From an uncultured Bacilli bacterium (GTDB lineage: Bacteria > Bacillota_I > Bacilli_A > RF39 > UBA660), in contig CAKOYD010000004.1 of the NCBI GenBank assembly GCA_934130545.1, positions 1 to 64,000 on the forward strand: DNA of 64,000 nt, in the 5' to 3' direction. Within the stretch, counting starts at the first letter, position 1. Every line of letters begins with the position of its first letter. Position numbers and translations under genes: made by a program. Under the pieces are notes generated by a model, which saw only the letters and a program-made list of their open reading frames with translations, made no database searches and was not told the origin of the DNA. Shown here one piece after another: positions 42,222 to 51,569 of this stretch.

Positions 42222-44736
42222 ATATATTATCTTTTCTAATTGTCTCTATTGTATTCTGTTTATTTATCTTATTTATTGAATATCTCATAATAATATAAAC
42301 TATTATAAATACAAATATTATACATATAATAATAGCTTTATATGGTATAACATACACTGCCTCATACATTTTACTAAAAGATTTATGTACTGCATATGAT
42401 CCAATAATACCTAATATTGTTCCATAAATAAGTGCTTTAGTACTATAAAATAAAGTCTCTAAATTAATCATTCTATTAAACTCTTTCTTAGTCATACCAA
42501 CACTTTTTAACATTGCAAACTCTTTTTGTCTAAGTTCCATATTAGAAGTAATAGTATTAAATATATTAGTTGTACCTATCAAAGTAATAACAGTTATAAA
42601 ACCATATAAGAATATACTAATTACTAATATCATTGATTTCTCTTCTTTTGCTACTTTACTAATATCATAAACATATAAATCAGAGTCAATACTTGCTATA
42701 TCTTTAGTTAATTGTTCACTATTATTAGTATCTATTAATAATTTATATGGATAATAATTTATATTATTAAAATACTTAGTATTTAAGAATAAAAATCCAC
42801 CATCATAATATGCATTTTCCATTCCACTAGGTCTAATATTAGATACTTTACCTACTTCTACTTTAATATTATCTCCGTTAGATAACTTAGAATCTATAAT
42901 ATCGCCATCTTTATATTTATACCTTCTAGCATCATAATACTTAGCTTTCTTATCACCAGGTTTTTTAATATAAAAACTATAATTATCTACTAAGATACCT
43001 TTATCTTTTAAATCATCATAATTACCATTAATCTCTTTAATGTAAGAAGCGAATGTTTCATCATCAAGTAGTAAAACTTCTAGATTAATATATTTTCCTT
43101 CTTCATCACTGCTAAAATAATAATTATTATCATAAGTATTTATCATTGAAAAGTCTCTCATTATTATGTTTGATTCACTATTATATAAACTAAAAGATTT
43201 ATTTATATTATCTAGGTTAGTAATTTCATCTATTTGAGAAGAAGAGTAATTATTACCTAAACTTATAACAAGATTATAATCATAGTTAGTATAATAATTA
43301 CTAGATTGTCTAAAGCCTTCATTAATAAAAGCGGACATAGTAATAAATACAAAGATACTTACGGTTAAAGAAATAACAGTAGTACGATATTTTTTCTTAC
43401 TTCGGCATAAATTCTTATAAGCAAGTACTCCACCTTCTTTAAATATTTTTTTAATTATTTTTGGAGTATGAAGTTTTTTAGCATCAATTTTAATATCATT
43501 TGAACTTCTTAAATTATCTATAGGACTTACTTTAGAAGCCTTCTTAGCAGAACTAATAACTGAAAAATATATTGTAATAAAACCAAGAACAATCGAGATT
43601 ATAATAGATAAAATAGATACTTTAAAAACAATACCATCAATACTATTAAATAAGAAGTCTCCAAGAAGAATATTAACTATCTTAATTAATATAAATACTG
43701 CTAATAAACCACATAATATTCCTAAAGGAATAGCAATCATTCCTAAGATAAATCCCTCATATAAGACACTTTTCTTAATTTGCTTCTTGGTAGCGCCAAT
43801 ACTAGCTAACATCCCATACATCTTCATCTTTTCAGTTGTTGATATAGCAAAAGAATTTCTAATACAAAAGGCACTAGTAAATATAATAATAAATATTACT
43901 ACTCCTGCTATTGTCATTAACGTACTAAATGTTGAATTACTAAACTTTAATGCTTCCCATCTAAGTAATTCATTATTTATTTGATAATCATAATTAAATT
44001 TTTTCTCTGTTCCTATCTCATCATAACTAGAGGCTCCTAATAATTCACAAATAGATTTCTCATAATCATATGGTTCCTTTAATGAAACATAAGCATCTAA
44101 TTTCTTACTAGTAGTATTAGTAGTTATTCCATAATTATCATTATCAACATTCTCTTTATATACAATTCCTACTATCTTATAACTCTTTAAACTACTATTT
44201 ATTATTTCTTCAGCATTTTCTTCTAAATAAGGATTGCTGTTATATAATGGATATCCTTCGCCATCTACTCTATCTCCAACATTAAGATTAATAACATCTC
44301 CTACTTTATATTTACCTTTTAACTTTATCTTATTACTAATAGCTATTTCATTATCATTTTCTGGATATCTACCCTCTATTACCTCATAAGATAAATTACT
44401 TAGTGAATCTTTATCCATAGAAGCTATCTCTATATAAGGAAATGTACTATCTATTTCAATAGATGAATAACCTAGTTTATATACTAAATTAATATCTTTA
44501 ATGTCTTTATTTAACTTTAATTTATTTATATCATTATCATTTATGTTTAATAATTCAATATGATAATAACCACTCTCATTAATAGCATTCTCAACTAATG
44601 TTTGTCTAAAACTACTAACCATACTACTAACAGCACATATTAAGGCTACTGATAAGATAATACCAATAATCGTACCAATAGTTCTCTTCGTATTAAGTTT
44701 TAAACTTTTTGTAACTAATTTATTAAGGACATTCAT
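42220..44736 (-). CDS. FtsX-like ABC transporter permease (Bce/MacB type)
   Basis: An 838-residue membrane protein with two FtsX-like domains. An N-terminal helix (KLNTKRTIGTIIGIILSVAL) is followed by a large outer domain and three helices (about 265-400), then a second such unit (SKKKYRTTVISLTVSIFVF, outer domain, NTITSNMELRQKEFAMLKSV, GMTKKEFNRMINLETLFYS) and closing helices. Such permeases couple ATP hydrolysis in the cytoplasm to work on peptides or lipoproteins outside. Together with the ATPase and the two-component pair it forms a Bce-like module, often involved in sensing or resisting antimicrobial peptides. Confidence 0.88.
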   Translation of the reverse strand: MNVLNKLVTKSLKLNTKRTIGTIIGIILSVALICAVSSMVSSFRQTLVENAINESGYYHIELLNINDNDINKLKLNKDIKDINLVYKLGYSSIEIDSTFPYIEIASMDKDSLSNLSYEVIEGRYPENDNEIAISNKIKLKGKYKVGDVINLNVGDRVDGEGYPLYNSNPYLEENAEEIINSSLKSYKIVGIVYKENVDNDNYGITTNTTSKKLDAYVSLKEPYDYEKSICELLGASSYDEIGTEKKFNYDYQINNELLRWEALKFSNSTFSTLMTIAGVVIFIIIFTSAFCIRNSFAISTTEKMKMYGMLASIGATKKQIKKSVLYEGFILGMIAIPLGILCGLLAVFILIKIVNILLGDFLFNSIDGIVFKVSILSIIISIVLGFITIYFSVISSAKKASKVSPIDNLRSSNDIKIDAKKLHTPKIIKKIFKEGGVLAYKNLCRSKKKYRTTVISLTVSIFVFITMSAFINEGFRQSSNYYTNYDYNLVISLGNNYSSSQIDEITNLDNINKSFSLYNSESNIIMRDFSMINTYDNNYYFSSDEEGKYINLEVLLLDDETFASYIKEINGNYDDLKDKGILVDNYSFYIKKPGDKKAKYYDARRYKYKDGDIIDSKLSNGDNIKVEVGKVSNIRPSGMENAYYDGGFLFLNTKYFNNINYYPYKLLIDTNNSEQLTKDIASIDSDLYVYDISKVAKEEKSMILVISIFLYGFITVITLIGTTNIFNTITSNMELRQKEFAMLKSVGMTKKEFNRMINLETLFYSTKALIYGTILGIIGSYAVHKSFSKMYEAVYVIPYKAIIICIIFVFIIVYIIMRYSINKINKQNTIETIRKDNI

Positions 44737-44738
44737 AC

Positions 44739-45410
44739 CTATACCTCCCTAATAATTTTGCCGTCTTCTATTTCAATTATTCTATCAGCACACTTGGCTA
44801 TCTCCATATTATGGGTAATCATAATAATAGTTTGTTTATATTCTTTATTAGATTTTCTAAGTAGTTCTACTATTTCATCACTAGATTTACTATCTAGGTT
44901 GCCGGTTGGTTCATCCGCTAAAATAATAGTGGGATTAGTTATTAATGCTCGACCAATTGAAGTTCGTTGCTGTTGTCCACCTGATAATTCATTAGGTAAA
45001 TGGTGTCTTCTCTTTTCTAATCCTAATGTTTTAATTAAATTATCTAAATAGTTTTTATCTACTTTTCTATTATCTAAATTAATAGGTAAAGTAATGTTTT
45101 CTTCTACATCTAAAACCGGAATTAAGTTATAGAATTGATAAATAAGACCTACTTGTCTTCTTCTAAATATTGCTAACTTATCATCATCAAAACTGTAAAT
45201 ATCATTACCATCGATGTATACTTTACCTGATGTTGGTTTGTCAACACCTCCTATTAAGTGTAATAGTGTTGATTTACCACTACCACTAGCGCCTACTATT
45301 GCTACAAACTCACCCTTTTCTACTGAAAAAGATACATTATCAAGTGCTACTACTTTTGTTGTATTTTTACCATAAATCTTTGTTAGATTCTCAACTTTTA
45401 ATATTTCCAT
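44739..45410 (-). CDS. ABC transporter ATP-binding protein (LolD/BceA type)
   Basis: A 223-residue ATPase with Walker A IVGASGSGKSTLLHLIGG, Q-loop YQFYNLIPVLDVEEN, signature NELSGGQQQRTSIGRALI, Walker B TIILADEPTGNLDS and H-loop MITHNMEIAK. The LolD/MacB/BceA subtype pairs with FtsX-like permeases, and the permease gene follows two bases later. It is the first gene of the four-gene transporter/two-component cluster. Confidence 0.95.
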   Translation of the reverse strand: MEILKVENLTKIYGKNTTKVVALDNVSFSVEKGEFVAIVGASGSGKSTLLHLIGGVDKPTSGKVYIDGNDIYSFDDDKLAIFRRRQVGLIYQFYNLIPVLDVEENITLPINLDNRKVDKNYLDNLIKTLGLEKRRHHLPNELSGGQQQRTSIGRALITNPTIILADEPTGNLDSKSSDEIVELLRKSNKEYKQTIIMITHNMEIAKCADRIIEIEDGKIIREV

Positions 45411-45474
45411 AGTCTTCTCCCTTCACTAACAATCTAATTATATGATAACCAAAGTTACATGCAAGTTACATAAC

Positions 45475-45507
45475 TAAAAAAAACGCCTATATAAATATAT
45501 AAGCGTT
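45475..45507 (-). terminator. Terminator after yqeY
   Basis: Stem AACGC / GCGTT with inner AT pairs, followed by eight T residues on the minus strand. Confidence 0.8.
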
Positions 45508-45512
45508 AAATA

Positions 45513-45959
45513 TTATAAATTATTTAATCTATCTCTAATTAAAGTACTAACTACTGACATATCAGCACGTCCTGCTACTTTACTAGATACTTCTTTCATA
45601 ATTTTACCCATATCTTTACTAGATGTAGGGTTAACTAATGAAAAAGCTTCATCTAATATTTTATTTACTTCTTCATCACTTAATTTAGGAGGTAAATAAC
45701 TATTAAGTATTTCTATCTCTTTTTCATTTTGACTAATTAAATCTTGTCTATCAGCTTTTTTAAATTCATTAATAGCATCATTACGCATCTTTATTTGTTT
45801 AGAAATAACTTTAATCATTTCATCATCTGTTAATTCCGCACGAGGGTCTTTCTTTTCTAATTGCATAGCGCCTTTAATCATACGAATAACTGATAATTTA
45901 AAGCTATCTTTATTTTTCATGCATTCTTTTAAATCATTATTAATACGTTCTGCTAGCAT
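45513..45959 (-). CDS. yqeY: GatB/YqeY domain protein
   Basis: A 148-residue YqeY protein, related to the tail domain of the amidotransferase subunit GatB and probably tRNA-binding. It shows the family run LAERINNDLKECMKNKDSFK, LSVIRMIKGAMQLEKKD, EIEILNSYLPPKLSDEEV and SSKDMGKIMKEVSSKVAGRA. Exact function is unknown. It follows rpsU by 16 bases, the usual order in Firmicutes. TAAGGAGA precedes the ATG. Confidence 0.92.
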   Translation of the reverse strand: MLAERINNDLKECMKNKDSFKLSVIRMIKGAMQLEKKDPRAELTDDEMIKVISKQIKMRNDAINEFKKADRQDLISQNEKEIEILNSYLPPKLSDEEVNKILDEAFSLVNPTSSKDMGKIMKEVSSKVAGRADMSVVSTLIRDRLNNL

Positions 45960-45975
45960 CTTGTCATCTCCTTAA

Positions 45976-46227
45976 TTAGTTATTAACTTTGCTTTCTGCT
46001 CTACTATTTCCTTTATAGCTCTTAAAACTATTACTTCTCTTATAGTTTTTATTAGCTTTACGTGAATTCATAGTATTTATTTTCTTTTCTTCTCTTAATC
46101 TTACGCCTGGTTTTTTATAACCATCAGCTCTTTCTCTAGCTTTAGAAAGGGTACCATTTCTAGCAACTTCTGTTTTTAATCTTCTTAATGCAAAGTCTAG
46201 ATTGTTATCTTTTACTTTTACTGACAC
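45976..46227 (-). CDS. rpsU: 30S ribosomal protein S21
   Basis: An 83-residue bS21 protein: SVKVKDNNLDFALRRLKTEV followed by the arginine/lysine-rich second half (RERADGYKKPGVRLREEKK). Its tail (NSRKANKNYKRSNSFKSYK) is longer than the ~58 residues usual in Bacillus. bS21 sits on the 30S platform near the mRNA exit. Start is GTG 46227, seven bases after GGAGG, with its own promoter upstream. It heads rpsU-yqeY. Confidence 0.95.
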   Translation of the reverse strand: MSVKVKDNNLDFALRRLKTEVARNGTLSKARERADGYKKPGVRLREEKKINTMNSRKANKNYKRSNSFKSYKGNSRAESKVNN

Positions 46228-46257
46228 TTCTATCCCTCCCTTCCTAAATACATCTAG

Positions 46258-46286
46258 ATTATATCACTTTTTTCTGCGTAATACAA
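46258..46286 (-). promoter_or_regulatory. Promoter of rpsU-yqeY
   Basis: Minus-strand TTGTAT (46281-46286) and TATAAT (46258-46263) at 17-base spacing. The -35 box overlaps the 3' arm of the upstream RNA candidate. Confidence 0.65.
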
Positions 46287-46490
46287 GAATAAAAGTAAAT
46301 TTATACTTCCAACATTTCACAATGATGGGCTTTCTGCTCCCTAAAAGCACTATTGTGCCTTATCCACAGACTTAAATTCCGATAATCGCTACCGTACTCT
46401 ATTACTAACTTAAAGAAAATTTGTTTACTTAACAAATATATTTAGCCTCCACAAACGACTATTCTTATGCTCTATTATCACCTCCCTGTA
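46278..46490 (-). ncRNA. Unassigned ~210-nt structured RNA candidate between smpB and rpsU
   Basis: No protein frame is convincing here, but the DNA is GC-richer than its surroundings, has its own consensus-like promoter, and its ends pair (GTAATACA at 46487-46494 with TGTATTAC at 46278-46285). Internal hairpins include TTTGTT/AACAAA (46420-46436) and GCAC-AATA-GTGC (46347-46358), and purine-rich unpaired blocks (GGGAGGTGATAATAGAGC, GTTTGTGGAGGC, AGCAGAAAGCCC) look conserved. It lacks tmRNA, RNase P, SRP and T-box signatures. 6S RNA or a raiA-type RNA are possibilities that I cannot confirm. Extent is estimated from the promoter and end pairing. Confidence 0.5.
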
Positions 46491-46495
46491 TTACA

Positions 46496-46524
46496 TATAT
46501 ATCATGTCATTTTAAATAAGTCAA
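46496..46524 (-). promoter_or_regulatory. Promoter of the RNA candidate
   Basis: Minus-strand TTGACT (46519-46524) and TATATA (46496-46501) with 17-base spacing; transcription should begin near 46490. Confidence 0.7.
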
Positions 46525-46562
46525 CCAAATTAACTCCAAGCATACAAAGTAAATTATAGATT

Positions 46563-46588
46563 AAAAAAAGAGCAAGCATTTGCCCTTT
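46563..46588 (-). terminator. Terminator of smpB
   Basis: Nine-bp stem AAAGGGCAA / TTGCTCTTT with tetraloop ATGC, followed by seven T residues. It overlaps the smpB stop codon. Confidence 0.8.
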
Positions 46589-47021
46589 AAAGATGATATT
46601 TCTTTTGTATTTCTCTATCTATATCTCTTTGTTTAATTGCTTCTCTCTTATCATAATCATGACGACCTTTAGCAAGACCAATCTCTACTTTAGCTCTCGA
46701 TTTAACTAAATATACTTTTAAAGGTATTAAAGTGTATCCTTCCATCTCTAACTTATCTCTTAGTTTATATATTTCTTTCTTATGAAGTAATAACTTTCTT
46801 GTTCTAGTTTCTTCATGATTGAATCTATTTCCTTGTTCATAACTAGCAATATGGCTATTAAGTAAATATGCTTCACCATTTTTAATGATAACATAACTAT
46901 CTCTAATATTCATCTTACCATTTCTAATAGACTTAATTTCTGTACCTGTTAAAACTATGCCTGCTTCATAAGTACTAATAATATCATAATCATGTCTTGC
47001 TTTTCTATTAACTATTTCCAT
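46587..47021 (-). CDS. smpB: SsrA-binding protein SmpB
   Basis: SmpB binds tmRNA and brings it to stalled ribosomes for trans-translation. The 144-residue protein has NRKARHDYDIISTYEAGIVL, GTEIKSIRNGKMNIRDSYV, SHIASYEQGNRFNHEETRTR, and the basic tail GLAKGRHDYDKREAIKQRDI. GGTGG precedes the ATG. It follows the CapA genes by nine bases; upstream rnr is the usual partner in Firmicutes, and here two CapA genes lie between them. The tmRNA gene itself is not in this window. Confidence 0.96.
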   Translation of the reverse strand: MEIVNRKARHDYDIISTYEAGIVLTGTEIKSIRNGKMNIRDSYVIIKNGEAYLLNSHIASYEQGNRFNHEETRTRKLLLHKKEIYKLRDKLEMEGYTLIPLKVYLVKSRAKVEIGLAKGRHDYDKREAIKQRDIDREIQKKYHL

Positions 47022-47030
47022 ATAACCACC

Positions 47031-48206
47031 CTATTTAACTACTACAGTCTCATCATACTTTGTCACATAACCTGCATATTTATCATGAATACTTTGATAA
47101 TTTTTTAATAAATCATCATTTAACTTACTAAAAGGTATAACTCTAAAGTCAGTATAATCATCATAATAAGTATACAATAATTCATTATAATCATTATTTA
47201 TCTTAATGTCTACCTTATCATCTTCAATTACCTTAGTAATTTTTACTGAAGACATTAAACCAACTCTATTAGATACATCTTTAACACTATGGGCTGATAA
47301 GAAATTACCAAGTGAATATATGACTAAAGTGTCTCCTATATGTTCAATAGGTCCAACTACATGAGAGTGTGTTCCAATAACAATATCCACTCCTAAAGAA
47401 GCTAAATACTCTGCAGCATCTTCTTGATAAGTAGTTTTATCAAAATTATATTCTTCTCCAAAATGCATAGCCACCATTAAGACATCTACTTTATCTCTTA
47501 ATTTTTCTATATCACTTTTAACTACTGCTTTATAGTTTTCATAAGCACTTTTAGAACTTGTTGGCCAAATATTTACATAGTATTCTTTCCCATTAGGTAC
47601 ACTAATACCATTTGTACCATAAGTATAATTTAATAAAGCATATTTGATATTATTTTTTTCTTTGATAACTACTGCGTCTCTATCTTCTTCGCTACAATAA
47701 CTACCAACTGCTAATACATCACTATGTTCTTTCCAATACTTACAAGAGTTTTCTACTGCTTTACTACCTCTATCAAGGGTATGGTTAGTAGCTAAACTAA
47801 CCATGTTAAAGCCCGCATCAATCATAGCATCTCCTACTTCATATGGTGAATTAAAAGCCGGATAAGAAGATACTCCTATATCAGAACCTCCTAAAATTGT
47901 TTCTTGGTTATAATAAGCTAAATCATAATCTTTGGCAATATTTTTTATTTCTGTTACCATTGGTTTAAAATCATAACCATTTCCTTTAGCATTTTCTTCT
48001 GCTTCTTCATATATATAATCATGAATAAGCATATCTCCAACCATTAGTAAAGACAATTTATATTCTTTATTTTTAGTATTATTATTACTTTCTTTAACAT
48101 TAATATCATCATGAATATTATTACTATTAAATGATCCGCCATGATTAATAAAAACTATTCCTACTACTAATAAAGCAATTATAAATAAATAACTTAACTT
48201 TTTCAT
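47031..48206 (-). CDS. CapA-family metallophosphatase-like protein, copy 1
   Basis: A 391-residue exported protein with a signal anchor (KKLSYLFIIALLVVGIVFI) and a CapA/PgsA-type (PGA_cap) domain. Conserved blocks are LSLLMVGDMLIHDYIY, AYYNQETILGG, NMVSLATNHTLDRG, VDVLMVAMHFGEEY and VDIVIGTHSHVVGPIE. CapA proteins join poly-gamma-glutamate capsule systems in Bacillus, but here no other capsule genes are nearby. It is a tandem duplicate of the next gene, from which it is separated by five bases. Confidence 0.87.
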   Translation of the reverse strand: MKKLSYLFIIALLVVGIVFINHGGSFNSNNIHDDINVKESNNNTKNKEYKLSLLMVGDMLIHDYIYEEAEENAKGNGYDFKPMVTEIKNIAKDYDLAYYNQETILGGSDIGVSSYPAFNSPYEVGDAMIDAGFNMVSLATNHTLDRGSKAVENSCKYWKEHSDVLAVGSYCSEEDRDAVVIKEKNNIKYALLNYTYGTNGISVPNGKEYYVNIWPTSSKSAYENYKAVVKSDIEKLRDKVDVLMVAMHFGEEYNFDKTTYQEDAAEYLASLGVDIVIGTHSHVVGPIEHIGDTLVIYSLGNFLSAHSVKDVSNRVGLMSSVKITKVIEDDKVDIKINNDYNELLYTYYDDYTDFRVIPFSKLNDDLLKNYQSIHDKYAGYVTKYDETVVVK

Positions 48207-48211
48207 CTTAT

Positions 48212-49450
48212 CTACCCCATTGGTACTACTTCAATATTACTATCCATGCTTTGAACGACTTCTTTATATTTATTATATACTCTTTCACTATCAGGTAAAT
48301 ACTCTCTAATATCTGAATTACTAAAAGGTATTACTTTAAAATTACTAAATCTATTATTATAATAAGTATAAGTTAAATCATTCTTAACATTATCAATAGT
48401 AATACTAACATCATCTCCAACTACTTTCTTATTAATAGTTAAACTACTCATAAGACCTATTACACATTTATAATCAGGGCAACTATAATCTCCTGCTGAC
48501 ACATTAATATCACTATATTGTGCTGATAAGAAATTACCAAGTGAATAAAATACTACTGTATCATTAATATATTCAACAGGTTCTATAACATGTGGATGTG
48601 TTCCAATAATAATATCTACTCCTAAAGATTCTAAATATTTAGCAGCATCTTTTTGATAACCAGTTGGTGTATGAGTATATTCAACGCCCCAATGCATTGC
48701 CACTATCAAAACATCTACTTTATCTCTAACTTTTTCAATATCACTTTTAACTACTTCTTTATAACTTTCATATGCTGCATCAGAACTTGTTGGCCATACA
48801 TTAACATAATAATCTTCATAAGTAGGAAGTCCATTTGTTCCATAAGTATAATTTAATAAAGCATATTTAATATTATTTTTCTCTTTGATAATTACTTCAT
48901 TTCTATCTTCTTCACTACAATAACTACCAACTGCTAATACATCGCTATGTTCTTTCCAATACTTACAAGAGTTTTCAACACCATTTCTTCCGGCATCCAT
49001 TGTATGATTAGTAGCTAGACTCACCATATTAAAACCAGCATCAATCATCGCATCTCCTACTTCATATGGTGAATTAAATCTTGGATAATGACTAGCACCA
49101 CCTCCAAGTATTGTCTCTTGATTATAATAAGCTAAATCATAATTACTAACATAATCTTTAATATAACTAACTATTGGTTTAAAATCATAACCATTATAAT
49201 TAGCTAACTTATGAGCATAATCATATACTGCTGCATGAATTAAATTATCTCCTACCATAACTAATGATAAAGAATAATTTTCTTCTTTTGGTTTATCATC
49301 AGGTTTATCATCAATAATATTATTATGTATTTCTTGATGATCCGCTAAATATTTAACATATAATCCTGCTCCAACTATTACTATAGCTAGGAAGAATATA
49401 ACAATAAATGCATTATTACCTTTAGTATTACTTTTTCTTTTTCTCGCCAT
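48212..49450 (-). CDS. CapA-family metallophosphatase-like protein, copy 2
   Basis: A 412-residue paralog of the CapA protein downstream, with the same blocks (LSLVMVGDNLIHAAVYDYAH, YYNQETILGGGASHYP, NMVSLATNHTMDAG, IIGTHPHVIEP). An N-terminal helix (about 14-33) anchors it outside. It has an extra acidic proline/lysine linker and a small cysteine-containing insertion (SCPDYKCVIG). Its start lies inside the end of rnr, with AAAGGATG upstream. Long stretches are identical to copy 1, for example ENSCKYWKEHSDVLAVGSYC, so the duplication is recent or kept similar. Confidence 0.87.
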   Translation of the reverse strand: MARKRKSNTKGNNAFIVIFFLAIVIVGAGLYVKYLADHQEIHNNIIDDKPDDKPKEENYSLSLVMVGDNLIHAAVYDYAHKLANYNGYDFKPIVSYIKDYVSNYDLAYYNQETILGGGASHYPRFNSPYEVGDAMIDAGFNMVSLATNHTMDAGRNGVENSCKYWKEHSDVLAVGSYCSEEDRNEVIIKEKNNIKYALLNYTYGTNGLPTYEDYYVNVWPTSSDAAYESYKEVVKSDIEKVRDKVDVLIVAMHWGVEYTHTPTGYQKDAAKYLESLGVDIIIGTHPHVIEPVEYINDTVVFYSLGNFLSAQYSDINVSAGDYSCPDYKCVIGLMSSLTINKKVVGDDVSITIDNVKNDLTYTYYNNRFSNFKVIPFSNSDIREYLPDSERVYNKYKEVVQSMDSNIEVVPMG

Positions 49451-51536
49451 AATCTACATCCTTTACTATCTTAAAATCAACCATACTAGTTTCACGAGAA
49501 GCGTTAATAACTTCTACAGTAACTACATCACCAAACATATATCTATTCTTACTGTTCTTACCAACCATAATACCCAATTCTTTATCATAGACATAATAGT
49601 CACCTTTAATATCTTCTACTTTAACTAAACCTTCTACAGTATTTTCAAGTTGAACAAATATACCAAAATCACAAACTCCACTAACAACACCTTTAAATAC
49701 TTCTCCAATATGTCCTTCCATATATTGGGTCTTTTTCATCTTTTCTACATCACGTTCACAATTTATTGAATCCTGTTCTTTAATAGAAGAATGATCAGCA
49801 ATAACTGGTAATAACTTCTCCCACTTAGATATTGTTTTAGTAGAATACTTTCTTAAATAATCTTTAACTAATCTATGTAATGTTAAGTCCGGATATCTTC
49901 TAATAGGAGATGTAAAATGTGAGTATCTCTTACTACCTAAACCAAAATGTCCAATATTAACATTAGAGTATTTGGCTTTAGCCATCGTCTGAATAGCTAA
50001 ACTACTTAAAATACTGCCTTCTTCTTTATCTTTAAACATCTCTAACATCTTTTGATAACTATAATTCTTTATCTTATTAACATCCATATTAAAACTATAT
50101 CCCTTTAAAGATAAGAATCTAATAAATGTCTTTAACTTTTCTGGATTTGGTTTATCATGAACACGATATATACCAGGTAAATCCATATCTTCGACAAAAC
50201 CAGCCACTGTTTCATTAGCCACTATCATAAAGTTTTCAATTAATTTTTCTCCAGTACGTTGACTACGTAACACTATATCTATTGGTTCACACTTTTCATT
50301 AACTAATATTTTAGCTTCTGGACTATCAAACTCTAAATATCCTCTTCTAACCATCTTACTTCTAAGAATATCTGATAATTCTTTCATTAACTTTAAGTTA
50401 TCAGCAAAATCTTCATATCCTTCTGGAATAGTATTTTCTTCTAATATCTTATTAACATTACTATATGTCATTTGTTTTTTAGAACATATAACACTTTCAA
50501 AAATACGATAATCTACTACTTCACCTTTATTATTAATTTTCATAACACAAGATAAAGCTAATCTATTAACATTAGGATTTAATGAACATATACCATTAGA
50601 TAATTGATGAGGAAGCATTGGAATAACTCTGTCAACTAAGTAAACACTAGTACCTCTTTTAAAAGCATCTTTATCTATCTCTCCATCCTGCTTAACATAA
50701 TAACTAACATCCGCTATATGAACACCTAATTCATATAAACCATTATCTAATTTCTTAAGTGATACTGCATCATCGATATCTTTAGTATCATCACCATCAA
50801 TAGTAAATATAAGCTCACGTCTTAAATCAATACGACCACTTAAGTCTCTTACTAATACTTCACTAGGTAGGCTATTTACTTCTTCCATTTCTTCTTCAGA
50901 ATATTTAGGATCAAAACCATATTGATAAGCATATGACAAGATATCTACACCAATATCATTTTTATGACCAATAATAGCTATAACTTCCCCTAAATAAGTA
51001 TTATCTTTAAAAGGCATCACTACTACTTTATGTCCTGGTACAGCATTCATGGTATGACCATTAGGAATCTCTATTATCTTACCATTTTTCTGATCAGATT
51101 TAACAAAGTTCTTACCATTCTCTGTATAAAACTCTCCAACAATATTTGACTCATCACGTTTTAATACTTTAATTACTTTACCCTCATTACTTCTTTTATC
51201 AATAATTTCTATTAAAACAATATCACTATCTCTAGCATCTAATAAGTTTTTAGCATTAATGTATACATCATCATGATCTTCTCCAATAATAACAAAACCA
51301 TATCCTTTAGCATTTATTATAATCTTACCCTTTAAATAATGCGTATTAGTAATAAGTGTATATCTCTTTTTCTTTTCACTATAATATATCTCTCCATCAC
51401 TACACATCTCATCTAAAACATCATTAAGTTTTCTTAACTCTTCTGGAGTCTTTAACCCTAATAAATCATTTATTTCAATAATAGTTAAAGATAAATTTTT
51501 CTTACTATTTAAACATTCTAATATCTTATCTTTCAT
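49428..51536 (-). CDS. rnr: Ribonuclease R
   Basis: RNase R is a processive 3'-5' exoribonuclease for structured RNA and works with SmpB/tmRNA in degrading faulty mRNAs. The 702-residue protein has an N-terminal winged helix, cold-shock domains, the RNB catalytic domain with TIDGDDTKDIDDAVSLKKL (magnesium-binding aspartates) and GVHIADVSYYVKQDG, HFTSPIRRYPDLTLHRLV, and a closing S1 domain (IGEVFKGVVSGVCDFGIFVQ). ATG 51536 is used because GGAGG lies six bases before it; the earlier ATG abuts the site. Confidence 0.95.
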   Translation of the reverse strand: MKDKILECLNSKKNLSLTIIEINDLLGLKTPEELRKLNDVLDEMCSDGEIYYSEKKKRYTLITNTHYLKGKIIINAKGYGFVIIGEDHDDVYINAKNLLDARDSDIVLIEIIDKRSNEGKVIKVLKRDESNIVGEFYTENGKNFVKSDQKNGKIIEIPNGHTMNAVPGHKVVVMPFKDNTYLGEVIAIIGHKNDIGVDILSYAYQYGFDPKYSEEEMEEVNSLPSEVLVRDLSGRIDLRRELIFTIDGDDTKDIDDAVSLKKLDNGLYELGVHIADVSYYVKQDGEIDKDAFKRGTSVYLVDRVIPMLPHQLSNGICSLNPNVNRLALSCVMKINNKGEVVDYRIFESVICSKKQMTYSNVNKILEENTIPEGYEDFADNLKLMKELSDILRSKMVRRGYLEFDSPEAKILVNEKCEPIDIVLRSQRTGEKLIENFMIVANETVAGFVEDMDLPGIYRVHDKPNPEKLKTFIRFLSLKGYSFNMDVNKIKNYSYQKMLEMFKDKEEGSILSSLAIQTMAKAKYSNVNIGHFGLGSKRYSHFTSPIRRYPDLTLHRLVKDYLRKYSTKTISKWEKLLPVIADHSSIKEQDSINCERDVEKMKKTQYMEGHIGEVFKGVVSGVCDFGIFVQLENTVEGLVKVEDIKGDYYVYDKELGIMVGKNSKNRYMFGDVVTVEVINASRETSMVDFKIVKDVDYGEKKKK

Positions 51537-51569
51537 ATCCATCCTCCATTATTAATAACATGAAAAATA

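Noticed and set aside
46228..46586. tmRNA (ssrA) downstream of smpB
   Set aside because: No tRNA-like ends, no tag-coding A-L-A-A stop sequence and no CCA; only about 210 bases.
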